NCBI GenBank assembly: GCA_937916365.1
Contig: CALFSY010000024.1
Coordinates: 1 to 32,847 of the forward strand
Reading direction: 5' to 3'
DNA length: 32,847 nt
Source of the DNA: an uncultured Jannaschia sp.
GTDB taxonomy: Bacteria > Pseudomonadota > Alphaproteobacteria > Rhodobacterales > Rhodobacteraceae
Shown: positions 8,879 through 16,521 of the stretch, one piece after another
Layout: each line of letters opens with the position of its first letter
How positions within the stretch are numbered: position 1 is the first letter of the stretch
The notes under the pieces: model-generated
What the model saw: the letters and a program-made list of their open reading frames with translations, nothing else
Told to the model about the DNA's origin: nothing
The model's database searches: none
Translations under genes and position numbers: made by a program

Positions 8879-9105
8879 GGCCCTCCTGTATTAAGGAAAA
8901 AATGATGGGGGGTGGCCCCATCGGGAAATTTCGCCATCAATGTGCGAAACTGATCGCGTTTCATCGGTGGGGTCACACCATGGCCCCCCTCTACCATCAC
9001 CATAAATTCCGCCGGGGTCAGCCGCCAAAACGCATCGGGCGAAAGGCCCAGATCCCGCAAACCCAAACGCATCAACGCCGCCCAATCTAATTTCATCTTG
9101 GTCAT
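8875..9105 (-). CDS. GTA tail assembly chaperone-like protein (orfg10.1 type)
   Basis: A 76-residue small protein with MRLGLRDLGLSPDAFWRLTP followed by EFMVMVEG, typical of the phage tail assembly chaperone family encoded just before GTA tape-measure genes. The ATG at 9105 overlaps the orfg10 stop as ATGA. The longer open frame to 9213 lies inside orfg10 and lacks family similarity. In tailed phages such proteins coat the tape measure during assembly; by position this one probably partners with orfg10. Its stop overlaps the tape-measure start as ATGA. Confidence 0.85.
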   Translation of the reverse strand: MTKMKLDWAALMRLGLRDLGLSPDAFWRLTPAEFMVMVEGGHGVTPPMKRDQFRTLMAKFPDGATPHHFFLNTGGP

Positions 9106-9416
9106 GGTGGCGTTTGAAAGGCCAGGTTCAACAGACGCGCGGCCACCCGCGCGGCGGTCAAAACCCCCCCGTCGATGTCTGCAGCCAAAAGATCGGGTAA
9201 ATCCCCGTCCCATCCCCCCCCGCGCAATCCCGCACAGATAAGCAATAAAACATCGCGCGCGCGGGGATTTTCCCCCTCAAACCGTGCCACTAGATCGGTG
9301 ATACCGTCCACCTTCATCCGCGTTTCAAGTTCGGCCAACGCCCCCAGCGTCAGTTTTAGGCGACGGCGTTGCCCATCAACGATCAGGTCCACCTCACCTG
9401 TATATGGGTTGGCCAT
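9102..9416 (-). CDS. GTA family protein orfg10 (probable tail assembly chaperone)
   Basis: A 104-residue protein of the GTA gp10 family. The start MANPYTGEVDLIVDGQRRRL, then LTLGALAELETRM and the DVLLLICAGLRGGG segment are characteristic. The family resembles phage tail tube-associated chaperones that lie between the major tail gene and the tape measure. Start is ATG at 9416, three bases after the major tail protein stop, and the gene overlaps orfg10.1 by four bases. It is probably not part of the mature particle, but this is an inference from family position. Confidence 0.88.
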   Translation of the reverse strand: MANPYTGEVDLIVDGQRRRLKLTLGALAELETRMKVDGITDLVARFEGENPRARDVLLLICAGLRGGGWDGDLPDLLAADIDGGVLTAARVAARLLNLAFQTPP

Positions 9417-9419
9417 GGG

Positions 9420-9833
9420 CTAGAGCGCTGTAAAATTCAACGCACCGGCCGAGGCCAGCGATATTTCATAATTCGCTTCGCCATCGTGATTACCGGCATA
9501 TTCAATCGCAGTGATCAAGAATGCCCCCGCAATAACACCGAAATCGGGGATTATGATCTGAAAATTCGGGGTCGTGCTGTCAAAAAACACTTGCTGCGCG
9601 CGCGCGTCCGTTGCGGCATCACGGAAAATACCTGATCCGGTGATGGACGCTGATTTTACACCTGCGCCGCCCAAAATCTCGCGCCATCCGCCGGTTGAAT
9701 CTAAACTCGTTATATCTACCGTTTCGGCATTGAAACTGATCCGTGTCGCGCGCAATCCGGCAAATGTTTGGAATACACCATTGCCGTCCATGTCAATTTT
9801 AAGCAGAAGGTCCCTACCGCTTTGAGCCGCCAT
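9420..9833 (-). CDS. GTA major tail tube protein (orfg9 type, TP901-1 family)
   Basis: A 137-residue major tail protein of the TP901-1 family, which stacks in rings to form the tail tube. Visible features are the N-terminal GRDLLLKIDMDGNG, the FNAETVDITSLDSTGGWREI block and the ITAIEYAGNHDGEANYEISL C-terminal strand pair. A strong ribosome site, AGGAGACGATA before ATG at 9833, fits the need for many copies. It is the first gene after a 47-base gap, so it may be translated independently of orfg8 rather than by coupling. Confidence 0.94.
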   Translation of the reverse strand: MAAQSGRDLLLKIDMDGNGVFQTFAGLRATRISFNAETVDITSLDSTGGWREILGGAGVKSASITGSGIFRDAATDARAQQVFFDSTTPNFQIIIPDFGVIAGAFLITAIEYAGNHDGEANYEISLASAGALNFTAL

Positions 9834-9880
9834 TATCGTCTCCTATCTTGAAAAGTTATGTGTATTTGCGGGGGCGCGGG

Positions 9881-10291
9881 TCACGATGTGTTTTCGTCAA
9901 CATGGGCGCGAAACCATAGTTCGATGTCGCGGCGATCTTTGCGTTGCCGCGCACGTGCCCGTAAAAACCGCAGATACACCACTTGCCCACGGCTTAACGT
10001 AAGGTTCGCACCCGTCAGCACATCGGAAATGGCCGCCGCCAATACCTTCGCTGCGTGAAACCCTGCCCCATCGGTAACAACTGTTACCGGAAAATCGTGT
10101 AGCGCGCCTGCGCCCGTTTTGTCCGATCGGTCGCGTGCTTGTTCGGGGCCCAAACTCACATACAAATCGGGCACGGGCACGCGCGGCAGCGCATCGTGTA
10201 TCGCACCCCCCGAAAGCGTGGCGACTGTCGTATCGGCGGTCAACGCGCCATATACTGCCTCTTGTAAGGCCGCTGCAATGCCATAGCTCAT
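9881..10291 (-). CDS. GTA tail terminator-type protein (orfg8, DUF3168)
   Basis: A 136-residue DUF3168 protein. Characteristic segments are AALQEAVYGALTADTTV, the VPDLYVSLGPEQARDRSDKT block and the C-terminal FLRARARQRKDRRDIELWF with its basic cluster. The family forms the tail-terminator ring at the head-tail interface. Start is ATG at 10291, overlapping the orfg7 stop as ATGA. Length matches the GTA family. Confidence 0.9.
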   Translation of the reverse strand: MSYGIAAALQEAVYGALTADTTVATLSGGAIHDALPRVPVPDLYVSLGPEQARDRSDKTGAGALHDFPVTVVTDGAGFHAAKVLAAAISDVLTGANLTLSRGQVVYLRFLRARARQRKDRRDIELWFRAHVDENTS

Positions 10292-10623
10292 AGGCCCACC
10301 TCTTCAACGACAAAGCATATTAAATAGCGGCGCGATGGATCGCTTTCTGTGACGGCCGCGATGTCATAAACGCGCGCACCATCACGAAATCGCATGCCAG
10401 CCATAGGGCGTGATGGGGCGCCATGGGGTGTTGCGCGGATCGTAACCTTCATGTGCTGGCGCGATACCGGGCCTGCCTCGCGCCCTGTGCCTGCTGGTGT
10501 GATGTCGGCCCAATGCGTCCCGATCACCGCCCATGTTTGCGTAGAACCACCTGCGCCATCTGGCACCCGTGTGGGGGCCTCTAGCGCTAATTTTCGGTGT
10601 AGGTCTGGGCGCGTTCGTTTCAT
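10288..10623 (-). CDS. GTA head-tail adaptor / stopper protein (orfg7)
   Basis: A 111-residue phage head-tail joining protein of the gp16/SPP1-type adaptor family. Visible family features are LHRKLALEAPTRVPDGAGGS, then TWAVIGTHWADI, and the RFRDGARVYDIAAVTESDP block near the C terminus. It is expected to sit below the connector ring and plug the channel until tail attachment. ATG at 10623 overlaps the orfg6 stop as ATGA, and its own stop overlaps the orfg8 start the same way. Confidence 0.9.
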   Translation of the reverse strand: MKRTRPDLHRKLALEAPTRVPDGAGGSTQTWAVIGTHWADITPAGTGREAGPVSRQHMKVTIRATPHGAPSRPMAGMRFRDGARVYDIAAVTESDPSRRYLICFVVEEVGL

Positions 10624-11207
10624 GCCCCTGTCCCCCGCACCCGCAATGCGCGATATGGTTCCAACAAAACCGATACGGCAAAGGGTATACCCATTTCTGG
10701 ATCAATGTTTTGCCCCCAAAATTCACCCGCTAAAATCAACACCGCCTGGCGCAAATCCGCCGGAATGCCATCCCAATTTGGGGAAAATCCACCGGTAAAT
10801 TCGACCTCGATCGTTCCACCCTGGCTGGGCGTTGGTAATTTTGCCCCTTCGGCCATGACAGACGGAGCATATTGATCGGGCCGTAAATAATACTGATCTG
10901 TTGGCACCAATGTTTCTGCGCCTGCGCGGCTGATCAATTTAACACTGTCGATGGCGCTAACCGGGGCTTTGGGCAGCACATGGGCCTTGTCACTGTTCCA
11001 ATGCACAAGGCTTAGCGCAAAGCGGCGCTGAAATAGGGCTTTGCCGATCCGTGCTTCGATCGCCGATAACGCCGCGCGCAGATAGCTTTCCAATTTGGCA
11101 TCATGGCTGCCATCGTCGGGAAAACCGCGCGCCAACCGCAGGTGATCCGCCAATTCCGATACGGGTAAAACCCCACTGGGGACCGAGGTCACTTCGACCA
11201 CCATCAT
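10620..11207 (-). CDS. GTA head-tail connector protein (orfg6)
   Basis: A 195-residue head-tail connector protein of the phage gp6/phiE125 gp8 type, forming the adaptor ring beneath the portal. The segment VSELADHLRLARGF and the helical LRAALSAIEARIGKALFQR are typical, as are the PVSAIDSVKLISRAG strand and the QAVLILAGEFW helix. I choose ATG at 11207 because GGAG lies nine bases upstream of it; the open frame from a TTG at 11222 would contain that ribosome site inside the coding region. It is the first gene after the 245-base gap that follows the capsid gene, and it begins a coupled run orfg6-7-8. Confidence 0.9.
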   Translation of the reverse strand: MMVVEVTSVPSGVLPVSELADHLRLARGFPDDGSHDAKLESYLRAALSAIEARIGKALFQRRFALSLVHWNSDKAHVLPKAPVSAIDSVKLISRAGAETLVPTDQYYLRPDQYAPSVMAEGAKLPTPSQGGTIEVEFTGGFSPNWDGIPADLRQAVLILAGEFWGQNIDPEMGIPFAVSVLLEPYRALRVRGTGA

Positions 11208-11387
11208 CCTTGAAATCTCCAAAAATTGATTTGTAACTAAAGATTTCCGCGCATCGCCTTTCGGGTGTCGGCGTGATGTGCGGGAACCTTAAATATGAAA
11301 ACGGGGCGGCGCACCGTGCGCATCGCTGGGCTAAGCGAAAGGGGAACACACATCCAAACCTGCGCACGGCACGAACCACCCCTACCT

Positions 11388-11438
11388 ACCCCAACAGCAC
11401 GGGGCAGGATCGGTATTACATTTTTGCGCCGTTGGGGT
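11388..11438 (-). promoter_or_regulatory. Long stem-loop just after the major capsid gene (candidate attenuator or mRNA stabiliser)
   Basis: In the minus-strand transcript, 5' arm ACCCCAACGGC (11438-11428) pairs with 3' arm GCTGTTGGGGT (11398-11388): 11 consecutive pairs, one of them G-U, around a 29-base loop. It begins 14 bases after the major capsid stop and lies in the only long gap of the cluster (11208-11452). No U-run follows, so it is not a classical intrinsic terminator. A partial terminator, a processing site or 3'-end protection of capsid mRNA are possible roles. The rest of the gap holds a GC-rich hairpin GCGCACCGTGCGC (11309-11321) and no credible reading frame. Confidence 0.5.
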
Positions 11439-11452
11439 TTTCGGCCCTTAAA

Positions 11453-12655
11453 TCAGGACGCCCCGAATTTTAACAATTTGATCGCGGCATAATCGGTGAC
11501 ATGCCCGCCCACCCGTTTGGTTGCATAAAACAACACATGGGGTTTGGCGCTAAACGGGTCACGTAACACCCGCAGATCGGGGCGTTCGGCAATCGTATAT
11601 CCGGCCGTAAAGTCGCCCAAAGCAATCGCATGGGCATCGGCCGCAACGTCGGGCATATCCTCGGCAATCAACACCGGATACCCCATCAAACGCGCGGGTT
11701 CCCCATTGGCCAACCCATCGGACCACAAAAACCGGCCGTCGGTATCTTTCATTTTGCGCACGGCACCGGCGGTTTTTGAATTCATCACAAAGGTTGCATT
11801 CGCGCGATACTGTGCCCCCAACGCATAAACCAGATCGACAATCGCATCGGCTGGATTGGCGGCATCAAAATCACCCGCCGTTCCCGTCACCACATAGCCG
11901 AGGTTCCCCCATGCCCAAGCGGAATTTTCCACCGTGGTGTTGGTTAAAATGCCCGTAGGTTTATTCACCCCATCACCCACGACAAAGGCCGCGGCCTCGG
12001 CCCGTGCAAATTTATCGGCGATGCGGTCGGCAAGCCAACCCTCAACATCAAATGCGCTATCGTCCAACAATCGTTGTGACGCCTTTGGCATTGCCGATAA
12101 TTCAAACAACGGGATCGAAATACGTTCGATCTGGGGTGCATCGGTTTCCGCTGTGGCGGTGGTTTCATCGGCCCATCCCGCGCCGGTGTCTGTGCTGTCG
12201 ATTAACACATCAAACGATGTTGCTTCTACCGTCACCACACTGGCCACCGCGCGCAGGCTGGAACCCGCGCGCAGGCTGGCCTGTATGGTTTCAGTGGTTT
12301 GTGGGTCTACCAAATATCCACCTTCGGCGTTGATGGCGGTGTTCAGCCCTTTGTGGTCAAGCTCGATCCCGCGCAGGCCGCCGTCATCCCCACATCGCAG
12401 ATACGTCGCAAGTGCCTTTTTATGGGGCGCGCCACTGTCAATTTCGGCCGATAGCGGCGGGCGCGCATGGGCACGCGATTTTGTCGTTAGCATAGCAATC
12501 CGTTCTTCCTGTTTTTTGAGTTTGGTTGTCACATCATCCTGAAACGCATCGAATTCCGTTAAAAATCCGCTCAGGCCGCTCTTAAAATGGAGTAATGGGT
12601 CATGGTCATGGGCCGTGTGGGGGTGTTCCGGCGGCCCTTCTAAGGTCTCGGTCAT
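11453..12655 (-). CDS. GTA major capsid protein, HK97 fold (orfg5)
   Basis: A 400-residue HK97-type major capsid protein. The N-terminal part (about 1-100) is a charged, helical scaffolding delta domain, expected to be removed by the prohead protease; the mature shell domain begins around GLNTAINAEGGYLVDPQT. Later family blocks are AGWADETTATAETDAPQ, the ELSAMPKASQRLLDDSAFD segment, FVVGDGVNKPTGIL and the C-terminal FYATKRVGGHVTDYAAIKLL. I chose ATG at 12655, eight bases after an AGG element; a second ATG at 12661 and a TTG at 12670 are possible starts that add two or five residues. The protease gene lies immediately upstream in transcription, and a stem-loop follows. Confidence 0.95.
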   Translation of the reverse strand: MTETLEGPPEHPHTAHDHDPLLHFKSGLSGFLTEFDAFQDDVTTKLKKQEERIAMLTTKSRAHARPPLSAEIDSGAPHKKALATYLRCGDDGGLRGIELDHKGLNTAINAEGGYLVDPQTTETIQASLRAGSSLRAVASVVTVEATSFDVLIDSTDTGAGWADETTATAETDAPQIERISIPLFELSAMPKASQRLLDDSAFDVEGWLADRIADKFARAEAAAFVVGDGVNKPTGILTNTTVENSAWAWGNLGYVVTGTAGDFDAANPADAIVDLVYALGAQYRANATFVMNSKTAGAVRKMKDTDGRFLWSDGLANGEPARLMGYPVLIAEDMPDVAADAHAIALGDFTAGYTIAERPDLRVLRDPFSAKPHVLFYATKRVGGHVTDYAAIKLLKFGAS

Positions 12656-12681
12656 TGTCATCACCTGCAAATGAAAGGATT

Positions 12682-13254
12682 CTAGCGGGGCACACGCGCC
12701 GCTAATTTGCGGCGCGCATGGTCGAAATCACGCGCCAAATCGGCCAGGTCATCGGTTTTGGCCTGTAACGCCTTTGCCAAATTCACCCGCGCCTGCGGAA
12801 GCATCGGAAAGGTCACCAACGACACCTCCCACAACTCCACCTCAGACAGGAGCCGTTGCCCCCGGTCATCTTTTGCCGACCGCACCGTTTTATACCCGAT
12901 GCTCAGGCCGTCTATCGCCCCAGCCTCGACCAACGCCGCGGCCTCACGCGCGCGCGAAACATCGGTCAAAAGCCTGCCTTTAACATAAAGGCCATGTTGG
13001 TCTTCGTGCACATCGTCCCAAACACCGATGGGTTCGCCCGGGTTGTGTTGCCAAAGCATTTTGATGTTGCGGCCATGTGTTTTGATGGTTTTCAAACTGC
13101 GCACATACGCCCCAGGCACAACCACATCACCGCTTTGGTCGCGCACGCCAAAAAGACTTGCGTAACCTTCGATGCGATGCCCATCCAGCATTGTAAGCGT
13201 TTGGTCCATGCTACAAAATTTGGTTTCTAACCCCCATGCGGGATATGGGATCAT
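12682..13254 (-). CDS. GTA prohead protease, HK97 family (orfg4)
   Basis: A 190-residue HK97-family prohead maturation serine protease (peptidase family U35/S78 type) that cleaves the capsid delta domain. The motif MLWQHNPGEPIG contains the likely catalytic His70, and the GLSIGYK motif contains Ser118; the LWEVSLVTFPMLPQA segment is also conserved. The AAGGA element seven bases before ATG at 13254 supports this start. In R. capsulatus a small gene, orfg3.5, lies between portal and protease; here the portal stop and this start are only 29 bases apart, so it is absent from this position. Confidence 0.94.
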   Translation of the reverse strand: MIPYPAWGLETKFCSMDQTLTMLDGHRIEGYASLFGVRDQSGDVVVPGAYVRSLKTIKTHGRNIKMLWQHNPGEPIGVWDDVHEDQHGLYVKGRLLTDVSRAREAAALVEAGAIDGLSIGYKTVRSAKDDRGQRLLSEVELWEVSLVTFPMLPQARVNLAKALQAKTDDLADLARDFDHARRKLAARVPR

Positions 13255-13283
13255 GTTCTATTCCTTTCCTGTCTGCATGGTCA

Positions 13284-14453
13284 TCACATCCCATCGGGGC
13301 GTTCAGAAAGGCCAAGCAAGTGTCGTTTTTCCCCTTCGGTTAGGAAATCGGCATTCGCCACGCGGCGCCACTGTGCCTCGCGCTCAACCGCTAAGGCTGG
13401 CACTTGGTCTAAATCCAGGTGCAGGCTGATAACCTCGCCCGTTAAACCGGATAACCAATGTGCCACTGCGGCCAATACCTTCTGCGCCAAAGGTAAAATG
13501 GTCAGGCGGTAAAACGCGCGATTGGCCTCTGCATAATTGGCATAGGTTGCATCACCCGGAATGCCCAACATCATCGGCGGCACGCCAAACGCCAACGCAA
13601 TATCGCGGGCAGCGGCCTCTTTCGTTTTCTGAAATTCCATATCCGATGGGCTGAACCCCATCGGTTTCCAATCAAGCCCGCCTTCTAACAACATCGGGCG
13701 TCCTGCATTACGGGCGCCTTGATGGTGCGCCTCCATCTCTGCTTGCAGGCGGTCGAATTGATCTTGGGTCATTGTGCCGGTTCCATCGACCCCGCGATAC
13801 ACAATCGCGCCCGATGGTCGCGCAGCGTTGTCCAACAATGCTTTTGACCACCGCGCGGCGGCATTGTGCACATCAATCGCGGTCGCCGCGGCCTGTAACG
13901 GCGCCAACCCATAATGATCGTCTTGCGGATGAAACGCTTTGATATGGCAAATCACTTCGGCGGGATAACGATGTTTTTTCGCCCCAACGGTATAATCAAA
14001 CCCCATCGGCCATCCATCATCACCAGGCACCAACGCCATACGATCAGACCGCAAAACATGAAGTTCGGCAGGAACGCCTGCATCCGCCATCACACCTTCG
14101 ACATAAGCATTCCCAGATAACAAAAGGTTTGCATAAATTGATTCCATCAAATCGGCCTGTGCCTGCGCCTGGTTAGGCCGCGCAAGCAGGCCCAAAACAG
14201 GGTGCGTGTTCAAACGGGTATCAGTATCGCCTTCGCGTGCGATGATCGGCACCGCTGCGGCGGCCTCAGCGATCAATTTGACGGCGCGATATCCCACAGG
14301 GTTTCCCTGAAACCCATTTTGAGTCAACGAAACGGTGTCGCGTGGGCTCCATGCTGCGCGTCCTGCCATATTCCAAACGGCCAGTTTGATGGCGGTGGAT
14401 GCCTTTTGTTCCGGCATATCCATGGGCCTTTTACGCAAAAAATCGAAAACCAT
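13284..14453 (-). CDS. GTA portal protein (orfg3)
   Basis: A 389-residue portal protein of the HK97 family, forming the dodecameric DNA entry ring of the capsid. Family features are AVWNMAGRAAWSPRDTVSL, then NPVGYRAVKLIAEAAAAVP, the LLARPNQAQAQADLMESIY block, LLLSGNAYVEGV and the C-terminal GVPPMMLGIPGDATYANYAE. The start at 14453 is preceded by a strong AGGAGGACAAC site; the open frame extends to 14513 but that stretch contains the ribosome site and is not coding. An 87-base gap separates it from the large terminase stop. Confidence 0.95.
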   Translation of the reverse strand: MVFDFLRKRPMDMPEQKASTAIKLAVWNMAGRAAWSPRDTVSLTQNGFQGNPVGYRAVKLIAEAAAAVPIIAREGDTDTRLNTHPVLGLLARPNQAQAQADLMESIYANLLLSGNAYVEGVMADAGVPAELHVLRSDRMALVPGDDGWPMGFDYTVGAKKHRYPAEVICHIKAFHPQDDHYGLAPLQAAATAIDVHNAAARWSKALLDNAARPSGAIVYRGVDGTGTMTQDQFDRLQAEMEAHHQGARNAGRPMLLEGGLDWKPMGFSPSDMEFQKTKEAAARDIALAFGVPPMMLGIPGDATYANYAEANRAFYRLTILPLAQKVLAAVAHWLSGLTGEVISLHLDLDQVPALAVEREAQWRRVANADFLTEGEKRHLLGLSERPDGM

Positions 14454-14540
14454 GTTGTCCTCCTCAAACCGTGTTACAGAACAAACCGGCCAGCATGCGT
14501 CGTGCCAAACCACGCCTCCGCCGTTCTCATGCGATTACGA

Positions 14541-15887
14541 TCATAAATTTCGGATATTTGGGGCCAGTGCCCGTTTCCCGGGCATAAGCAACCCTTCGGT
14601 CAATCCCCAGACCAAAGCATCCACGCGATCCGGGCTGCCGCGTCCCTCATAACCGGTGCGGCACATCAGGCACATCTCATCCTCTAACGCATCTAAGCCT
14701 GCTAAATGTTGCACACGTCCTTGTTCATAAAGTGCTGCCACAGGTTCGGCGCGTGCCGATTTGCCCCGCACGGCACGCACAGCGCGATAATTTATCATGG
14801 GGTCAACCTGGCGCATGATGGTTTCCACCATATCCCCGCCTTGATTGACCTCTGCCACCAACCGCGTGGCGCCATGTCGATGATATGCCGCCGCTGCGGC
14901 CGCGGCCCATCCTTGCGGTGTGCTGGCGCGCATTGAACAATCGGCCAACACAACCGCTTGCCATCGGTGCGGGGGGCCGTCCTCTAAAATTGCGACTACG
15001 ATAATGCCGCAGGCGTCCGATCCGTCATGCCCTGTCACCGGCGGGTCAACCGCGACAATCACGCGCGCGCCATCCTGCACGGCATCGGTGGTGCGCACAT
15101 CATCCAACATTCTGCGGGTCCAAAGCGCGTCTTGCGCATCCTCTAGCAACACACCATCCAATTCCTGGCGGCCTAATCGCGTATCGCCGTATCGTGCGCG
15201 CACCTGTTCCAAAAACGATGGGGCCAAATACGCACGGTTTGCCTCGGTCGGTGCGTGGGTCATCACCACCGATGATTGTGTTAACAAATCCTTCAAAACT
15301 GCGACGTTGCGCGGTGTCGTTGTCACCACTTGGCGCGGATGGCGGCCTAATCGTAGGCTGAATTGCAACATATCCCATGCCTCTTGCGCCTTGGGCCATT
15401 TTGCCATCTCATCCGCCCATGCGGCCTCAAATTGTGGGCCGCGCAATGCCTCTGGATCATGGGCGGAATATACCCGTGCCTCGGCCCCGTTTGCCCATTC
15501 CAACCGTCGTTCGCCCGCAATCCATCGGGGGCGGCGATCCGGCGGTGAACAGGCTAAAATCCCACTTTCCCCTTTTATCATAACGGCTAACGCTTGGTCG
15601 TATGTTTCCCCTAACAATGCCACGCGCCGTGCATGACCGGGGGCATGGGGTGTGGCCCCCTCAACCATTGATCGCACCCATTCGGTGCCTGCGCGGGTTT
15701 TGCCCGCGCCCCGCCCGCCCAAGATTACCCAGGTTGTCCAATCCCCCAAAGGCGGGATTTGGTGCGGCAGGGCCCAGAATTCAAACAAATAGGGCAACGC
15801 CGCCAAGGCGCCATCGCTTAACCCATTAAGAAACCGCGCCCTCATCGCAGGCGGCGCGCAGGCAAGCCAGCCGGCGGCCGATTTCAT
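14541..15887 (-). CDS. GTA large terminase subunit (orfg2)
   Basis: A 448-residue packaging motor and headful nuclease. The Walker A motif GGRGAGKT is at 57-64 and the Walker B-type AAWADE ends at Glu160. In the RNase H-like nuclease half, Asp281 in VAVDPPVTGHDG and Asp420/Asp423 in SPDRVDALVWGL are likely metal ligands. In GTAs this enzyme packages host DNA with little sequence specificity. The start is uncertain: ATG at 15887 keeps the conserved N-terminal block GWLACAPPAMRARFLNGLS and overlaps orfg1 by 62 bases, while ATG at 15950 or 15845 is possible; none has a strong ribosome site. Translation probably depends on coupling to orfg1. Confidence 0.93.
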   Translation of the reverse strand: MKSAAGWLACAPPAMRARFLNGLSDGALAALPYLFEFWALPHQIPPLGDWTTWVILGGRGAGKTRAGTEWVRSMVEGATPHAPGHARRVALLGETYDQALAVMIKGESGILACSPPDRRPRWIAGERRLEWANGAEARVYSAHDPEALRGPQFEAAWADEMAKWPKAQEAWDMLQFSLRLGRHPRQVVTTTPRNVAVLKDLLTQSSVVMTHAPTEANRAYLAPSFLEQVRARYGDTRLGRQELDGVLLEDAQDALWTRRMLDDVRTTDAVQDGARVIVAVDPPVTGHDGSDACGIIVVAILEDGPPHRWQAVVLADCSMRASTPQGWAAAAAAAYHRHGATRLVAEVNQGGDMVETIMRQVDPMINYRAVRAVRGKSARAEPVAALYEQGRVQHLAGLDALEDEMCLMCRTGYEGRGSPDRVDALVWGLTEGLLMPGKRALAPNIRNL

Positions 15888-16167
15888 CGCGCGCGGCCCC
15901 AAGGTCAAGTTCGGGGTGTCCGATTGCAAAGGTTTCGCATCCTGCGGCACGCGCGGCCTCCCGCATCTTTAGCGCAAAAAGAAAGGCGCCGTTTAGCGCC
16001 TTAATCTCTGCCATTAGGGTTTTTTCATCAATCTCATCATCGGGGCCCCGGAACCTATCAATCGCGTGTTCCAAAACCCCAATGGCCCTTTCTAAGGCGT
16101 CCATCGCCCGTGCAGCCATATGTTCGGCATATTGTTGGTCTTTTGCATCGTTCAAAATTTTCATCAT
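15826..16167 (-). CDS. GTA small terminase-like protein (orfg1)
   Basis: A 113-residue, mostly helical and highly charged protein at the promoter-proximal end of the GTA cluster, where orfg1, the diverged small terminase, is found. Visible features are the N-terminal QQYAEHMAARAMDALERAIG helix and the second helix LMAEIKALNGAFLFALKMRE. No sequence-specific DNA-binding motif is obvious, in keeping with the low packaging specificity of GTAs. ATG at 16167 (followed by a second ATG) has AGGA six bases upstream; a TTG at 16218 lies in the leader dyad and is not a start. It overlaps the large terminase gene by about 62 bases. Confidence 0.85.
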   Translation of the reverse strand: MMKILNDAKDQQYAEHMAARAMDALERAIGVLEHAIDRFRGPDDEIDEKTLMAEIKALNGAFLFALKMREAARAAGCETFAIGHPELDLGAARDEIGRRLACLRAACDEGAVS

Positions 16168-16208
16168 AAAATTTCCTGTATTTACTAAAACATTCCTCAA
16201 CCCAGAGG

Positions 16209-16226
16209 CACATGTCAAAACATGTG
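16209..16226. promoter_or_regulatory. 18-base perfect dyad upstream of orfg1, candidate operator or hairpin
   Basis: CACATGT-CAAA-ACATGTG is a perfect inverted repeat with 7-base arms and a 4-base centre. It ends 41 bases upstream of the orfg1 start codon. It could bind a dimeric regulator or fold as a hairpin in the leader mRNA. No U-run follows. I do not recognise it as a known site. Confidence 0.45.
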
Positions 16227-16375
16227 TTTAGCTATATCTAGTGACTCCCAAAAGGCCCGTAATTATAAATGCGCGCGGCAAAAAACTTGCCCGCACCTAC
16301 GGGAATATCCCAAAAACATTTCCAGAAAAACCAGAGGGGCAAGGTTGCTTACCCACGTCTGCCAGCATGTGAAAA

Positions 16376-16404
16376 TGTATGCCACAAAGCGTTCGGTGTG
16401 TCAA
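16376..16404 (-). promoter_or_regulatory. Candidate sigma-70 type promoter for the GTA operon
   Basis: Reading the minus strand, a perfect -35 TTGACA (16404-16399) is followed by a 17-base spacer and CATACA (16381-16376), a weak -10. AT-rich sequence lies upstream. Transcription would start near 16370, leaving a leader of about 200 bases before orfg1. The weak -10 would suit an activator-dependent promoter, as expected for GTA control, but this is inference. Confidence 0.45.
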
Positions 16405-16521
16405 TAAGTTTTTTATTTTCAAAACGTTAACGCAATAACATTATGCTAAGAATAAATTAAACACTGCGCCATATGATAACTTTCATACCGCACAAATTAT
16501 ATCGCGCATTGCGTAGGGGGG

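Noticed and set aside
11101..11379. 92-residue minus-strand frame in the capsid-connector gap
   Set aside because: Mostly overlaps orfg6 in another frame, no ribosome site, Arg/Cys-rich; the gap is better explained by RNA structure.
14920..15636. 238-residue plus-strand open frame
   Set aside because: Antisense to the large terminase gene, Ser/Ala/Arg-rich shadow with no recognisable domain.
1046..16167. Interpreting the cluster as a prophage
   Set aside because: No integrase, attachment repeats, replication, repressor or lysis genes; gene order and small-gene content match the GTA, and flanking genes are housekeeping genes.
16425..16460. TTAA motifs upstream of orfg1 as a CtrA site
   Set aside because: The two TTAA copies are 26 bases apart, not 7, and no other full TTAA-N7-TTAA site is present in the leader.
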